Shown: one piece after another, positions 9,094 to 18,797 of the stretch
Position numbering within the stretch: position 1 is the first letter of the stretch
Layout of the letters: each line of letters begins with the position of its first letter
Assembly: GCF_003854965.1 (NCBI RefSeq)
Contig: NZ_RQPI01000004.1
Coordinates: 268,758 to 332,757 of the forward strand
Length of the DNA: 64,000 bases
From: Paenibacillus rhizophilus
Lineage (GTDB): Bacteria; Bacillota; Bacilli; Paenibacillales; Paenibacillaceae
Direction: 5' to 3'
Notes under the pieces: model-generated
What the model was told of the DNA's origin: nothing
Seen by the model: the letters and a program-made list of their open reading frames with translations, nothing else
The model's database searches: none
Program-made: the position numbers and the translations under genes

Positions 9094-9923
9094 TGAAAGA
9101 GCGCTACAGTTCCGGAAAATTTCTGCTTGAAATAGCCATGGCCGCACTGGCCGTACTTTTTCTTGCCCCTCTGTACCTTGTGTTCATCAATGCGTTTAAG
9201 CGATATGACGAAGTGTTAAGCTCCACGGCGTCCCTTCCCGAGTCTTTTCGGCTGAGCAACTTCGTCACCGTGTGGAAGCAGATTCATTTTCCAACCGCTT
9301 TCCTGAACTCCCTTACGATCACGGTCATCAGCGTACTCTGCATCCTGCTGGTCAGCTCGGCGGCTGCCTATCAAATTGTCCGCCGTCCGGGCAAGCTCAG
9401 CAATATTATTTTTCTGACGATTCTTGCATCCATGGTCATTCCTTTTCAAACGATGATGATTCCTTTGCTGCAGGTCGCCAAAGATTTTCATTTGATTAAC
9501 TCCTTGTATGGAATCATCATCATGTATCTCGGCTTCGGCATTCCGCTGGCCCTGTTCCTTTATCACGGCTTTATCAAGGGGATTCCCATTGAACTGGAAG
9601 AAGCGGCGACCATTGACGGCTGCAATACCTTCGGCGTATATTTCCGCATTCTTCTTCCTCTGCTTGCGCCGATTACAACCACGATTGCCATCCTGCATTC
9701 GTTGTGGATCTGGAACGATTTTCTCCTGCCGTATATTGTGCTGGGCCAGAAATCCAATCAGACGATTCCGCTCGCGTCATATGTTTATTTCGGGGAGTAT
9801 ATGAACGAATGGCATCTGGCGCTGGCCGCATTGACCATGGCGGTCATTCCCGTCCTTGCCTTCTTTTTACTGATGCAAAGGTATATTATTCAAGGCATAA
9901 CCGCAGGGGCCGTTAAAGGCTAG
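9093..9923 (+). CDS. Carbohydrate ABC transporter permease (MalG/UgpE type)
   Basis: Second permease of this system, 276 residues, with a first helix at about residues 10-33 and the EAA loop EAATIDGCNTFGVYFRILLP. AAGGAGGT at 9077-9084 lies inside the end of the upstream gene. The conserved final segment (LMQRYIIQGITAGAVKG) is complete. It should form the channel with the preceding permease; the ATPase is presumably encoded elsewhere. Confidence 0.93.
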   Translation: MKERYSSGKFLLEIAMAALAVLFLAPLYLVFINAFKRYDEVLSSTASLPESFRLSNFVTVWKQIHFPTAFLNSLTITVISVLCILLVSSAAAYQIVRRPGKLSNIIFLTILASMVIPFQTMMIPLLQVAKDFHLINSLYGIIIMYLGFGIPLALFLYHGFIKGIPIELEEAATIDGCNTFGVYFRILLPLLAPITTTIAILHSLWIWNDFLLPYIVLGQKSNQTIPLASYVYFGEYMNEWHLALAALTMAVIPVLAFFLLMQRYIIQGITAGAVKG

Positions 9924-9954
9924 GCTGCGAATATTTTAGAGGGGTGTAGCCTGT

Positions 9955-11658
9955 ATGAAGCACAGCTGGTGGAAGGAAGCCGTTGTCTATCAGATTTATC
10001 CGCGAAGCTTTATGGACAGCGACGGGGACGGAGTCGGCGACCTGCAAGGCATTACTATGAAGCTTGACTATTTAAAAGAGCTGGGCATCGACGTGATCTG
10101 GCTAAGCCCGGTTTACCAATCTCCGAATGACGACAATGGATACGATATCAGCGATTACCGGGAGATTATGAGTGAATTCGGTACGATGGACACGTTTGGC
10201 CGGCTGCTTCTTGAAGCCCACAAGAGGGAAATCAAGATTATGATGGATCTGGTCGTCAATCACTCTTCGGATGAGCATCCGTGGTTTGTAGAGGCCCGGT
10301 CTTCCAAAGACAGCCCGTACCGGGATTATTACATTTGGCGTCCGGCCGGGGAGGACGGCAGCCTTCCGAACAACTGGGGCTCTCATTTTGGCGGCTCCGT
10401 GTGGGAATATGAAGAAACGACCGGGGAATATTTCCTCCACCTTTATTCGAAGAAACAACCGGACTTCAACTGGGAGAATCCGAAGCTTCGACGGGATGTA
10501 TACGACATTATGACCTTCTGGCTGGAAAAGGGCGTTGACGGCTTCCGGATGGATGTCATCAATATGATTTCGAAAGCGGAAGGTCTTCCGGACGGAGAAG
10601 TCTATGAAGGGTATAAATTCGGGGACGGCAATCCTTATTACAGCAACGGTCCGAAAATCCATGATTACCTTCAGGAGATGAACCGCGAGGTTCTGGCCAA
10701 ATACGATATCATTACGGTCGGGGAAATGCCGAAAGTGGGCGTGGAGCAGGCCAAGCTGTATACGGGCTCGGACCGGGGCGAGTTAAACATGATCTTTCAT
10801 TTCGAGCATGTTACGGTAGGCAACGGACAGTTCGGCCGCTGGTCCCCCATGGAATGGAAGCTGACGGAATTGAAAACGATCTTTAACCGCTGGCAGTACG
10901 GCCTGAAGGAAGACGGCTGGAACAGCCTCTACTGGAGCAACCACGATCAACCGCGCGCCGTGTCAAGGTTTGGCGACGACAGCAGCGAATACCGTGTGCC
11001 TTCCGCCAAAATGCTGGCCACCTGCCTGCATATGCTTCAGGGCACCCCATACATCTATCAGGGAGAAGAGCTCGGGATGACCAATGTCGGCTTTGCATCC
11101 GTTTCCGATTACCGGGATATTCAGACCGTGAACGCTTATCGGGATTATGTCGGAGAAGGGGCGCTGACGCATGAACAGATGATGGAAGCCATACATCAGC
11201 GCAGCCGGGATAACGGACGAACGCCAATGCAATGGTCGGGTGCCGAGAATGCAGGGTTTACTGACGGAGTCCCCTGGATCGCCTTGAATCCAAACTACAA
11301 GGAAATCAACGCCGAGCGCGCGATAAACGATCCGGATTCCATCTTTAACTACTACAAGAAGCTGATCGGGCTTCGCAAGGAGCATAAGATCATCGTCTAT
11401 GGAGCCTTCGATATTCTCTTGGAGGAAGACGAATACATTTATGCTTTTACGAGATCGCTCGGAACGGAAAGGCTGCTGGTGCTCTGCAATTTCTCGCGCG
11501 AGACCCTGCCTGTCAAGCTTCCCGAAGAATTTCAAGGCTCCGGCAAGGAACTGCTTATAGGCAATTATAAGATCAATTCAGCGACTGACCATCCGGAGAA
11601 AAGCGGGAGCCTGCAGCTTTTGCCGTATGAGGCGCGTGTTTATCGGGTTAACGTATAA
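9955..11658 (+). CDS. malL: Oligo-1,6-glucosidase / alpha-glucosidase (GH13)
   Basis: Cytoplasmic glycoside hydrolase of 567 residues, close to the usual 555-565 of this family, with no signal peptide. It starts with WWKEAVVYQIYPRSF. The catalytic triad is visible: nucleophile Asp200 (GFRMDVIN), acid/base Glu257 (VGEMPK) and Asp331 (SNHDQPR), matching Asp199/Glu255/Asp329 of the Bacillus cereus enzyme. Val follows the nucleophile, which in this family goes with alpha-1,6 rather than alpha-1,4 preference. A calcium-type loop (DSDGDGVGD) is near residue 20. It is the last gene of the second ABC operon and would cleave the imported oligosaccharide to glucose. Trehalose-6-phosphate hydrolase is less likely because no phosphotransferase gene is nearby. 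Confidence 0.92.
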   Translation: MKHSWWKEAVVYQIYPRSFMDSDGDGVGDLQGITMKLDYLKELGIDVIWLSPVYQSPNDDNGYDISDYREIMSEFGTMDTFGRLLLEAHKREIKIMMDLVVNHSSDEHPWFVEARSSKDSPYRDYYIWRPAGEDGSLPNNWGSHFGGSVWEYEETTGEYFLHLYSKKQPDFNWENPKLRRDVYDIMTFWLEKGVDGFRMDVINMISKAEGLPDGEVYEGYKFGDGNPYYSNGPKIHDYLQEMNREVLAKYDIITVGEMPKVGVEQAKLYTGSDRGELNMIFHFEHVTVGNGQFGRWSPMEWKLTELKTIFNRWQYGLKEDGWNSLYWSNHDQPRAVSRFGDDSSEYRVPSAKMLATCLHMLQGTPYIYQGEELGMTNVGFASVSDYRDIQTVNAYRDYVGEGALTHEQMMEAIHQRSRDNGRTPMQWSGAENAGFTDGVPWIALNPNYKEINAERAINDPDSIFNYYKKLIGLRKEHKIIVYGAFDILLEEDEYIYAFTRSLGTERLLVLCNFSRETLPVKLPEEFQGSGKELLIGNYKINSATDHPEKSGSLQLLPYEARVYRVNV

Positions 11659-11666
11659 CAAAAATA

Positions 11667-11719
11667 GGACGTGAACCGAATCTTGGCCGCTGTGAGCGAT
11701 CAATCGGTCACGTCCTTTT
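11667..11719 (+). terminator. Terminator of the sugar operon
   Basis: GGACGTGAACCGA pairs with TCGGTCACGTCC across a loop and is followed by TTTTGTTT. It lies 9 bases after the glucosidase stop codon and just before the convergent lipoate ligase gene. Confidence 0.75.
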
Positions 11720-11753
11720 GTTTGACAAAGCAAGTGGCGATAGCTGCCCCTGC

Positions 11754-12755
11754 CTACTCCTCCAGAAAAATCAAGCCAATAACATCCTCCGGCTCGATGC
11801 GTCCGAAATAATGCTTCAGATCGAGATGGGAGAGCGCCTGCCGAATCTCTTCCTGCTCATACCGCTTGCCGCGCAGCGCGTCTTCCACATCGGCCACATC
11901 GCCCACGCCGAAGAAGTCGCCGTAAATCTTGATTTCCTCGATTCGCGCGTCCTCGATTTCCATTCGGATATCGACGATGCCGCCGGGGAACTTGACCGCA
12001 TGCTTCACGTTGCTCTTCGGCGACTTGCCGTAGTTCCAATCCCAGTTCTGGTAACGCTCCTCCGAGATTTTGTTGATCTGGAACCAGTCTTCTTCCGTAA
12101 GCTTGTACTGCGGCACCTCGGACGGCTCCATGCCGAAGATGGACCGCAGCAGGCCCGCGCGGAATTCCTCAATCGTCATATCCGTTCCGAGCAGTTCTTT
12201 AATATTGGCGACCCGGCTGCGGACCGATTTTGTGCTCTTGGACTTGAATTTTTCCGGATTCGCATTCAGCGACGCCTGCACGTCATCCAGATTCAGGTTG
12301 TACATCAGCGTGCCGTGGCTGAACATGCGTCCCCGGGTTGAGAACTGCGCGTTGCCGGAAATCTTTTGCTCCCCGACCTGAAGATCGTTGCGTCCGCTCA
12401 ACTGGGCGTTAACGCCCATGCTCTTCAAATAGTCGATGACCGGCTGGGTGAATTTCAGAAAGTTATGAAAGGAATCGCCGTCGTCTTTCGTGATGAAGCT
12501 GAAATTCAGGTTGCCGAGATCGTGGTAGACCGCCCCTCCGCCGGACAGCCGGCGCACGACCTTGATATGTTGATCTTGAACATATTCCTGGTTGATTTCT
12601 TCTATAGTATTTTGATGCTTGCCGATGATAATGGACGGGCTGTTGATATAAAAAAGCAAGTAGCTGTCGTCCATGGGCAGAAACTTCAGCGCGTATTCCT
12701 CAATCGCCAAATTGATGGCCGGGTCCGTAATTCCGGCGTTATCGATAAAGAGCAT
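11754..12755 (-). CDS. lplJ: Lipoate-protein ligase
   Basis: Ligase of 333 residues that activates free lipoate with ATP and attaches it to lysines of E2 and GcvH domains. The N-terminal catalytic domain contains RRLSGGGAVYHDLGN, the lipoate/ATP loop, and a Lys-containing segment (RNDLQVGEQKISGNAQ) that fits the catalytic lysine. The C-terminal 90 residues form the accessory domain (KFPGGIVDIRMEIED) of two-domain LplA/LplJ enzymes. The start has a good GGAGGA site. It is transcribed alone, convergent with the sugar operon and divergent from the MocR gene. Full length, nothing missing. Confidence 0.93.
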   Translation of the reverse strand: MLFIDNAGITDPAINLAIEEYALKFLPMDDSYLLFYINSPSIIIGKHQNTIEEINQEYVQDQHIKVVRRLSGGGAVYHDLGNLNFSFITKDDGDSFHNFLKFTQPVIDYLKSMGVNAQLSGRNDLQVGEQKISGNAQFSTRGRMFSHGTLMYNLNLDDVQASLNANPEKFKSKSTKSVRSRVANIKELLGTDMTIEEFRAGLLRSIFGMEPSEVPQYKLTEEDWFQINKISEERYQNWDWNYGKSPKSNVKHAVKFPGGIVDIRMEIEDARIEEIKIYGDFFGVGDVADVEDALRGKRYEQEEIRQALSHLDLKHYFGRIEPEDVIGLIFLEE

Positions 12756-12842
12756 AGTCCATTCCTCCGTTTAGGCTAATGAATACAGCTACTATTTTAA
12801 ACCAGTTTCGCCTGTTTCACAAAAGAGATCCGGTCCCCCGGA

Positions 12843-12886
12843 GAACCGCGCCCGGAGGAAATCGCCGCTTGCGCGGTTCTTTTTTT
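12843..12886 (+). terminator. Terminator-like hairpin in the leader of the MocR gene
   Basis: GAACCGCGC (12843-12851) pairs perfectly with GCGCGGTTC (12871-12879), followed by seven T on the plus strand. The gene to its left is on the minus strand and starts further left, so this cannot end it. It lies 43 bases before the MocR start codon, where it could attenuate that transcript. Confidence 0.6.
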
Positions 12887-12929
12887 GTCTGCGCAAATAT
12901 GCCATGATAACGGTGGAGGAGATGCACGT

Positions 12930-14429
12930 ATGTTCAATGATTTCAAGCTTGCGGAGGGGCGCCCGGTCTATCTCCAGGTCAAGGATTACATGAAACGGCT
13001 GATTGTCCAAGGGGCGCTTCAGGCGGACCGGCGGCTTCCCGCGACAAGAGAGCTTGCCGGGCTGCTCGGCGTCAGCCGCAATACGGTCATCTCCGCCTAT
13101 GCGGAACTTGAGGAAGACGGCTTCGCCTACACCGTTCAGGGCAAGGGCAGCTTCGCCGCCGAGGTGACGCCCAAGCGTGCAGCCGATGAGGGAACAGCCG
13201 GCGGTTGCGGAAAGCTGGACTGGAGCGAACGCGTCAGCGAATACGCCCTCCTTGCGGAGGAACTGGACCTGATGAAGCGCGGCATCCGGGGCGCGAAAGG
13301 GATCATCTCGTTTACGAGCATTGCGCCCGACGAGAAGCTGTTCGATCTGGACAGCGTAAGGCGCGCTTTTTCGGACCGGATGGCCGTGGAAGGCAATGTG
13401 CTGCTGAATTACGGCTATGCCAAGGGCTACAAGCCGCTGATCGACTATTTAATGGACTATATGGCCCGCAAGGGCGTGGATACTCAGAATAAAGATATGC
13501 TGATTACGAGCGGCTTCACCGAAGGCTTCGACATCGTGCTGTCTGCCATCAGAAAGAATAGCGGAACGGTGCTGTGCGAGAACCCGACCCACAATACGGC
13601 AATCAAAAACTTGAAGCTGCACGGCTTCGGGATCAAAGGCATAGCGATGGAGCGGGACGGCATCAGCATCGGGGGGCTGGAACAGGCGCTTGAGGAAGGG
13701 GCTTACGACCTCGCCTATTTCGTTCCGTCCTACCATAACCCGACGGGCATCGTGACCTCCCTGCAAAAAAGGCTGGAGCTGATGACCCTGATGAACCGCT
13801 GCGGGATTCCTGTCATCGAGGACGGCTTCAATGAAGAGCTGCGTTACTCCGGCTCGCATGTGGCGCCGCTGGCGGCCATGGCGGGTGCAGGAAACAGCGT
13901 CATTTATATCGGCAGCTTCTCCAAGGTGCTGTTTCCGGGTCTCCGAGTAGGCTGGGTGCTGGCGGACCGGCAGCTGATTGGCATTCTTGAAAGCATCAAG
14001 CGAGCGCGGAACATTCATACCTCGACGCTTGATCAATCGCTGCTGTATCAATACTTGCATAACGGCAATCTGGAAAAATATTTACGCAGATCCCGGGCCG
14101 AGTATAAACGGAAGTACGAGCTGACGCTTGCATGCTGCCGGGAGATGGTTCCTTATTCCGACCTTTCGGGAGACGGCGGGCTGCATCTGTTCATGACGTT
14201 TGAGCAGGGCTTCGATACCAGAGAACTGCTTGCAGTCTGCTCGGAAAGAGGCGTGATTTTTACGCCGGGGGATAATTTCTATACGGATGGAACCGGCGGG
14301 AATACGCTGCGCCTGGGCTTCTCCAGAGTGGCGGATGAGGATATCCGCAAGGGAATTGCCATTATTGGCAGGGCGGCGAAAGAGTTGATGAATAGATCGG
14401 ATCATGCGACGACGGCGCTACAAGAATAA
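12930..14429 (+). CDS. ddlR: MocR/GntR-type PLP-dependent transcriptional regulator (DdlR-like)
   Basis: Fusion regulator of 499 residues. The N-terminal winged helix of the GntR family (residues about 8-75, LPATRELAGLLGVSRNTVISAYAELEEDG) is followed by a full fold-type I aminotransferase domain, with the PLP lysine in GSFSKVLFPGLRVGW. The longer frame begins with TTG at 12885. The ATG at 12930 follows GGTGGAGGAG at 8 bases and fits the family start. The next gene is a D-Ala-D-Ala ligase. A MocR protein, DdlR, is known from Brevibacillus to control ddl, so the same role is inferred here. A terminator-like hairpin lies in its leader. Confidence 0.85.
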   Translation: MFNDFKLAEGRPVYLQVKDYMKRLIVQGALQADRRLPATRELAGLLGVSRNTVISAYAELEEDGFAYTVQGKGSFAAEVTPKRAADEGTAGGCGKLDWSERVSEYALLAEELDLMKRGIRGAKGIISFTSIAPDEKLFDLDSVRRAFSDRMAVEGNVLLNYGYAKGYKPLIDYLMDYMARKGVDTQNKDMLITSGFTEGFDIVLSAIRKNSGTVLCENPTHNTAIKNLKLHGFGIKGIAMERDGISIGGLEQALEEGAYDLAYFVPSYHNPTGIVTSLQKRLELMTLMNRCGIPVIEDGFNEELRYSGSHVAPLAAMAGAGNSVIYIGSFSKVLFPGLRVGWVLADRQLIGILESIKRARNIHTSTLDQSLLYQYLHNGNLEKYLRRSRAEYKRKYELTLACCREMVPYSDLSGDGGLHLFMTFEQGFDTRELLAVCSERGVIFTPGDNFYTDGTGGNTLRLGFSRVADEDIRKGIAIIGRAAKELMNRSDHATTALQE

Positions 14430-14483
14430 GCGGAGTAAAAAAGGCAGAGAGCATATCCAGGTGAACAAAAGGGAGCGATAAAT

Positions 14484-15407
14484 ATGAGAGTTGGCGTGAT
14501 TATGGGCGGCATTTCGTCGGAAAGAGAGATTTCGCTTAAGACGGGAGCGGAAATATTAAAAGCGCTGGACCCTGCCCAATATGAGGCCGTTCCGGTCGTC
14601 ATCAACAAGCGGGAGGAGCTGGCGGAACAGACGCGCGGCCTCGATCTTGCGCTGCTGGCGCTGCATGGGGCTTTCGGCGAGGATGGAACTGTGCAGGCCG
14701 TGCTGGAATCGCTGAACATTCCATATACCGGGAGCGGCGTGCTGTCCAGCGCGATCTGCATGGATAAGGATATGTCCAAAAGACTGCTCCGCGCAGCCGG
14801 TATCCCCACTGCGGATTGGCTCTGCTGGAACCATATCGACGAGTTTACGCCGGAGGCGGCGGAACAACTCGGCTATCCGGTTATCGTCAAGCCTTCCTCG
14901 GGCGGCTCGAGCATCGGCATGGCCAAGGTGAATGGACCGGGTGAGCTTCGCGCCGCCATAATGGAAGCTTTCCGCTGGGACCGGTCGGTTATGGCGGAGC
15001 GTTATGTCCGGGGGATGGAGATTACCTGCTCCATTCTGGACGGAGAGACGCTGCCCATCATCGGCATCGTTCCACGGAATGCGGAATGGTTCGACTACGA
15101 CGCCAAGTATACCGAGAACGGAGCGCTGGAGCAGGTTGCCGTTCTGCCCGTCGAACTGGAGCGCAAGGTTCGGCGGATCGCCCTGGATTGTTACCGGACG
15201 CTGAAATGCAGCGTGTACGCCCGGGTTGATATGATCGTATCGGACGGTGTTCCCTTCGTGCTTGAGGTGAACACTTTGCCGGGCATGACCTCCGCCAGCC
15301 TGATGCCCAAGAGCGCCAAGGCTGCCGGCATGACATTCGGCGGTCTGCTGGATGCCATCATCGCCGCTTCGCTGAAGGAAAGGGGCGTGCCCGTCCATGT
15401 CCGGTGA
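14484..15407 (+). CDS. ddl: D-alanine--D-alanine ligase
   Basis: ATP-grasp ligase of 307 residues, the short DdlB length, that makes the D-Ala-D-Ala dipeptide for peptidoglycan. Visible motifs: N-terminal GVIMGGISSEREISL, HGAFGEDGTVQ, the ATP-grasp loop KPSSGGSSIGM, DYDAKY with the tyrosine typical of D-Ala-D-Ala enzymes (not the histidine of VanA-type D-lactate ligases), and the metal-binding LEVNTLPGMT near the end. It follows the MocR gene by 54 bases with AAGGGAGCG before the ATG, and overlaps the next gene by 11 bases. Paenibacilli often carry more than one ddl; whether this is the main copy cannot be told from here. Confidence 0.93.
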   Translation: MRVGVIMGGISSEREISLKTGAEILKALDPAQYEAVPVVINKREELAEQTRGLDLALLALHGAFGEDGTVQAVLESLNIPYTGSGVLSSAICMDKDMSKRLLRAAGIPTADWLCWNHIDEFTPEAAEQLGYPVIVKPSSGGSSIGMAKVNGPGELRAAIMEAFRWDRSVMAERYVRGMEITCSILDGETLPIIGIVPRNAEWFDYDAKYTENGALEQVAVLPVELERKVRRIALDCYRTLKCSVYARVDMIVSDGVPFVLEVNTLPGMTSASLMPKSAKAAGMTFGGLLDAIIAASLKERGVPVHVR

Positions 15408-16650
15408 TTGGATCTGTCAGACTGTCCGCGAGCTTCCGCCGTCGGGCATCCGCGCTTTCTTCGAAACGGCCGCGAATGAGAAGGGGCTGATTCAGCTTGG
15501 AGTCGGCGAGCCCGATTTCAAGGTGCCGGAATCGGTCCGGAAAGCCTGCATCCGCGCGCTGAACCGGGGAGAGACGGGATACTCCTCCAATGCGGGGCTG
15601 CTGGAGCTCCGCAGGGAAATCGCCGGATATTTACGTTCCGGCTTCGGGCTTTCCTATGAACCCGACGCGGAGATCATCGTCACGGCAGGCAGCAGCGAGG
15701 CACTGGATATTACGCTGCGGACGGTCATTTCGCCGGGGGACGAAGTGCTCATACCGTCACCCGGCTATGTGGCCTACGCGCCGATGGTCGCGCTGAGCGG
15801 AGGGACCGTGCTTCCTGTTGAGACGAAGCGGGAAGAAGAATTCAAGCTGACGGCCGAGGCTCTGAGGCGGAGCATCACCCCACGTACGAAGGCGCTTATG
15901 GTGAATTACCCCAATAATCCTACCGGCGCGGTGATGACCCGCAGAGATTGGGAGCCGATTGCCGAGCTTGCCGTCCGGCATAATCTGATTGTCATCTCGG
16001 ATGAGGTCTATGCCGAATTGACCTACGGAGATCGGCATGTCAGCGTGGCGTCGTTGCCGGGAATGAAAGAGCGTACAATCGTTATCAGCGGCTTCTCCAA
16101 GGCGTTCGCCATGACCGGATGGAGAGTCGGGTACTGCTGCGCAAGCGGAGAACTGGCGGCCGCGATGCTCAAAATTCACCAGTATATCGCCATGTGCGCA
16201 CCGGTTCCGGGGCAGATCGCCGCTCTGGAATCGCTGCGGAGCGGGCTTGAAGCGAAAGACCGGATGAAGGCTGCCTTTGACGCGAGGCGCACTCTATTCG
16301 TGGAAGGGCTGAATGCGCTCGGCCTGCCCTGCCATATGCCGGACGGCGCCTTCTATGCTTTCCCGTCGATCGCCGGAACCGGGCTGACCTCAGAGCAGTT
16401 CGCGCTTCGGCTGCTCCGCGAAGCCGGGGTCGCAGCCGTGCCCGGTTCCGTCTTCGGGCCCGGCGGGGAAGGATATGTCCGCTGCTCCTATGCCGCTTCG
16501 GCTGAACAGCTTGCCGAGGCGCTGGGGCGAATCGGGCGTTTTATGGAATCTCTGTCTGTGGGCGGGCATACGCTCTGCTTTCCGGAAGAAAGGACGAAAG
16601 GTTGCGAGGGAGAAGGGACTGAAGCCGGGGCGGCTGCGGTTGGCTCTTAA
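15397..16650 (+). CDS. Class I/II PLP-dependent aminotransferase
   Basis: Fold-type I aminotransferase of 417 residues. It shows the N-terminal GVGEPDFKVPE, the YPNNPTGAV strand, the acidic SDEVYAEL segment that binds the pyridine nitrogen, the PLP lysine in SGFSKAFAMTGWRVG, and a late arginine (YVRCSYA) for the substrate carboxylate. It resembles PatA/YugH-type enzymes of bacilli; the amino acid used is not certain. It overlaps the ddl gene by 11 bases, so it is co-translated with it. That suggests a role in alanine or peptidoglycan precursor supply, which is inference. The last 35 residues are a Gly/Glu-rich tail beyond the usual end. Confidence 0.88.
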   Translation: MSGDWICQTVRELPPSGIRAFFETAANEKGLIQLGVGEPDFKVPESVRKACIRALNRGETGYSSNAGLLELRREIAGYLRSGFGLSYEPDAEIIVTAGSSEALDITLRTVISPGDEVLIPSPGYVAYAPMVALSGGTVLPVETKREEEFKLTAEALRRSITPRTKALMVNYPNNPTGAVMTRRDWEPIAELAVRHNLIVISDEVYAELTYGDRHVSVASLPGMKERTIVISGFSKAFAMTGWRVGYCCASGELAAAMLKIHQYIAMCAPVPGQIAALESLRSGLEAKDRMKAAFDARRTLFVEGLNALGLPCHMPDGAFYAFPSIAGTGLTSEQFALRLLREAGVAAVPGSVFGPGGEGYVRCSYAASAEQLAEALGRIGRFMESLSVGGHTLCFPEERTKGCEGEGTEAGAAAVGS

Positions 16651-16673
16651 CCGCCGGTCTGCATTTAATCAAC

Positions 16674-16719
16674 AAAAAGGTCCCGGCAGGCTTCATTAGA
16701 AGCTTGCCGGGACCTTTTT
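16674..16719. terminator. Bidirectional terminator
   Basis: AAAAAGGTCCCGGCAGGCTT and its near-perfect complement flank a short CATTAG loop, with A and T runs on the two sides. It lies between the convergent aminotransferase and chemoreceptor genes. Confidence 0.88.
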
Positions 16720-16727
16720 CCCGTGCG

Positions 16728-18413
16728 TTATATTTTGAACTTCCGGACCGCTTCCTGCATTTTAAGCGTCTGCTCGTGTAAATGCTCCACAGTCTTTGCG
16801 TGGCCATCCAGCTGTTCCTGCTGGGAATGGTAATTATCGGCCAGCGCTTCGGCGCCCGCCTGCGACTTCGCAGTAATCTGCGCGGTTTCTTCTACGGACG
16901 CGGTCACTTCCTCGGTTCCCGCCGAAATTTGCTGGGTGGCTGCGGAAACGGACTGGATGCTGTGGTTGATGCTTTGAATGAGTACGGCAAGGTGGTTGAA
17001 GGCATTGCCCGCTTCTTCGACTTTGCCCACGCCGGAAGCGACTTCGGCATTCACCTCGTTCATGCTGGCCACAGACCGCTGCATTTCCTCCTGCAGGCTC
17101 AGAAGGAACTCGCGGATCTTCTCGGTGGCTTCTCTGGACTGCTCCGACAGCTTGCGCACTTCACCGGCGACAACGGCGAAGCCGCGGCCATGCTCGCCCG
17201 CCCGCGCCGCCTCGATGGAAGCGTTGAGGGAGAGCATCTGGATTTGTTTGGTGATCTCCGATATGCCTTGGACGATGTAGCCGATTTTCTGCGACTGCTC
17301 GTCCATTTTGCGGAACTGCTCCAGCGATTCCTTGGAAGCCCGCCCGACCTGGCGCATCTGTTCAACGGCGCTTTGAGCCGTGCCGTTGCCGCTGATTGCT
17401 TCGGCGGAGGCTTCATGGATCTGCTCGGTCACTTCGCCCGCCGCGGAAGCGATATGCTGGATGCCCGAGCTGATTTCTTCCATGGCGCGGGCATTATCGG
17501 CCGCGCTGCCTGCGATTAACGCGCTGCCTTTTCCGATGTCTTCGACCGATTCGCTGGAACGCTCCGCCATATCGCGGATGCCGTCCACGCGTCCCTTCAG
17601 ATCGTTGGAATCGGCCATAACGGTGTCTGAGGTGTGCAACACCTGACCGATCAGCTCTTTCAGGCGCAGGGTCATTGTCTGGAAGCTCTCGGCCAGCCTG
17701 GAGATTTCGTCATGTCCTTTAACAACCAGCTCCTGAGTGAAATCGCCCTCGGCCAGCCGGTCGCTGTATGCGGCGAGCCGGGTAATCGGCCGTGTAATTC
17801 GGCGGCTCATGAACAGGGCCGCGGTCATGCTGATGATCAGGGCCAGCAGCGTGATACCGGCACTGGTCCACAGAATGCTCTTCATCTTGTCTTCGACAAA
17901 AGTCAGGTCCGAGCTGACGCCGACGATAAGGCCGCTGCCGGGTATGCCGACATAGGCCGTTTTATGTACTCCATGACTGTCGCTGTAAATGGTGCTGATA
18001 GCGGGTTTTCCCTTGGAGGCCTGCTCCAGGGCCGGGGTCACTTCCAGCTCTTCCTTTCGTTTAAGCGCCGAACCGTGATCCGCGCTCAGCACGACGGCTT
18101 TGCCATTATTGTAGTCCGCCAGAAAAATCGTCTCCACATTATGCTGGGTCCGCTTGTCCTTGAAATAAAATTCGACATTCGTCGCTGCCTGATCGTTGCT
18201 TCGGGCCTGCTGGGCGTTGGTCGTATTCAGAGCCTTGAACACGTCCTGCGAAGCCGCACCGAGCAGTTTATCGATCTGCGGGACGACGTAGCTGTTGATG
18301 GTATTCACGGAAATGAAATAAAAGCTGATACTAAGCGTAAGCGAAGTAAACAAAAGGGCAGCGAGCAGCAACAACATAAATCTCCGGCCGATGGAATGCC
18401 TGATCCGAAACAT
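16728..18413 (-). CDS. Methyl-accepting chemotaxis protein
   Basis: Chemoreceptor of 561 residues. TM1 lies at about 12-34 ([22 protein letters not shown]). An extracellular sensing domain of about 150 residues follows, then TM2 near 190-210, a HAMP domain ([21 protein letters not shown]), and the long coiled-coil signalling domain with the highly conserved hairpin tip ([21 protein letters not shown]). It should cluster with CheA/CheW at the membrane. AAAAAGGAGAG precedes the ATG. No other chemotaxis genes are close, which is common for accessory receptors. The ligand is unknown. Confidence 0.94.
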   Translation of the reverse strand: MFRIRHSIGRRFMLLLLAALLFTSLTLSISFYFISVNTINSYVVPQIDKLLGAASQDVFKALNTTNAQQARSNDQAATNVEFYFKDKRTQHNVETIFLADYNNGKAVVLSADHGSALKRKEELEVTPALEQASKGKPAISTIYSDSHGVHKTAYVGIPGSGLIVGVSSDLTFVEDKMKSILWTSAGITLLALIISMTAALFMSRRITRPITRLAAYSDRLAEGDFTQELVVKGHDEISRLAESFQTMTLRLKELIGQVLHTSDTVMADSNDLKGRVDGIRDMAERSSESVEDIGKGSALIAGSAADNARAMEEISSGIQHIASAAGEVTEQIHEASAEAISGNGTAQSAVEQMRQVGRASKESLEQFRKMDEQSQKIGYIVQGISEITKQIQMLSLNASIEAARAGEHGRGFAVVAGEVRKLSEQSREATEKIREFLLSLQEEMQRSVASMNEVNAEVASGVGKVEEAGNAFNHLAVLIQSINHSIQSVSAATQQISAGTEEVTASVEETAQITAKSQAGAEALADNYHSQQEQLDGHAKTVEHLHEQTLKMQEAVRKFKI

Positions 18414-18797
18414 GCGGTTCTCTCCTTTTTAAACAAATAATAAATTCCCATCCGTAAGCGATTTGGCAGGACAGCAGGAAATTGACAGATGATTAGGTCT
18501 TTTATCCTACCTGGCACCCTGTATAAAGACATGCAGGGATGTGCATGGATTCTATTTTATATAATTAACCCGCGGTTGAATAGAGAAAAATGCTCGGATG
18601 TAAGGTATAATTTTCTGCAATTCAATTTTTTTTGCGAATTCTTGCGAAAGATTCTTCTTTTTTCTGCAATATCAGGGGAACCGCAATTTCCGAATTTCTG
18701 TATCAACTAAAAAAGAGAGAACCGCTAATCGCTAATATTAAGCGCGGCTCTCTCTTTGTTACAAATCCTATGGCGGAAGGTTCAATTCGACCTGAAA
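18414..18797. other. AT-rich intergenic region
   Basis: This 384-base gap holds the chemoreceptor ribosome binding site at its left and a minus-strand terminator (18710-18758) at its right. The middle is AT-rich with several TATAAT-like words on both strands but no convincing -35/-10 pair, and I see no ORF with a ribosome binding site. Confidence 0.5.
18710..18758 (-). terminator. Terminator of the M24 peptidase gene
   Basis: On the minus strand AAAGAGAGAGCCGC pairs with GCGGTTCTCTCTTT (one G-U pair), followed by TTTTT. It lies 40 bases past the peptidase stop codon. Confidence 0.75.

Noticed and set aside
14484..15407. Vancomycin-resistance type ligase
   Set aside because: The DYDAKY segment with Tyr and the absence of vanH/vanX-like genes fit an ordinary D-Ala-D-Ala ligase.
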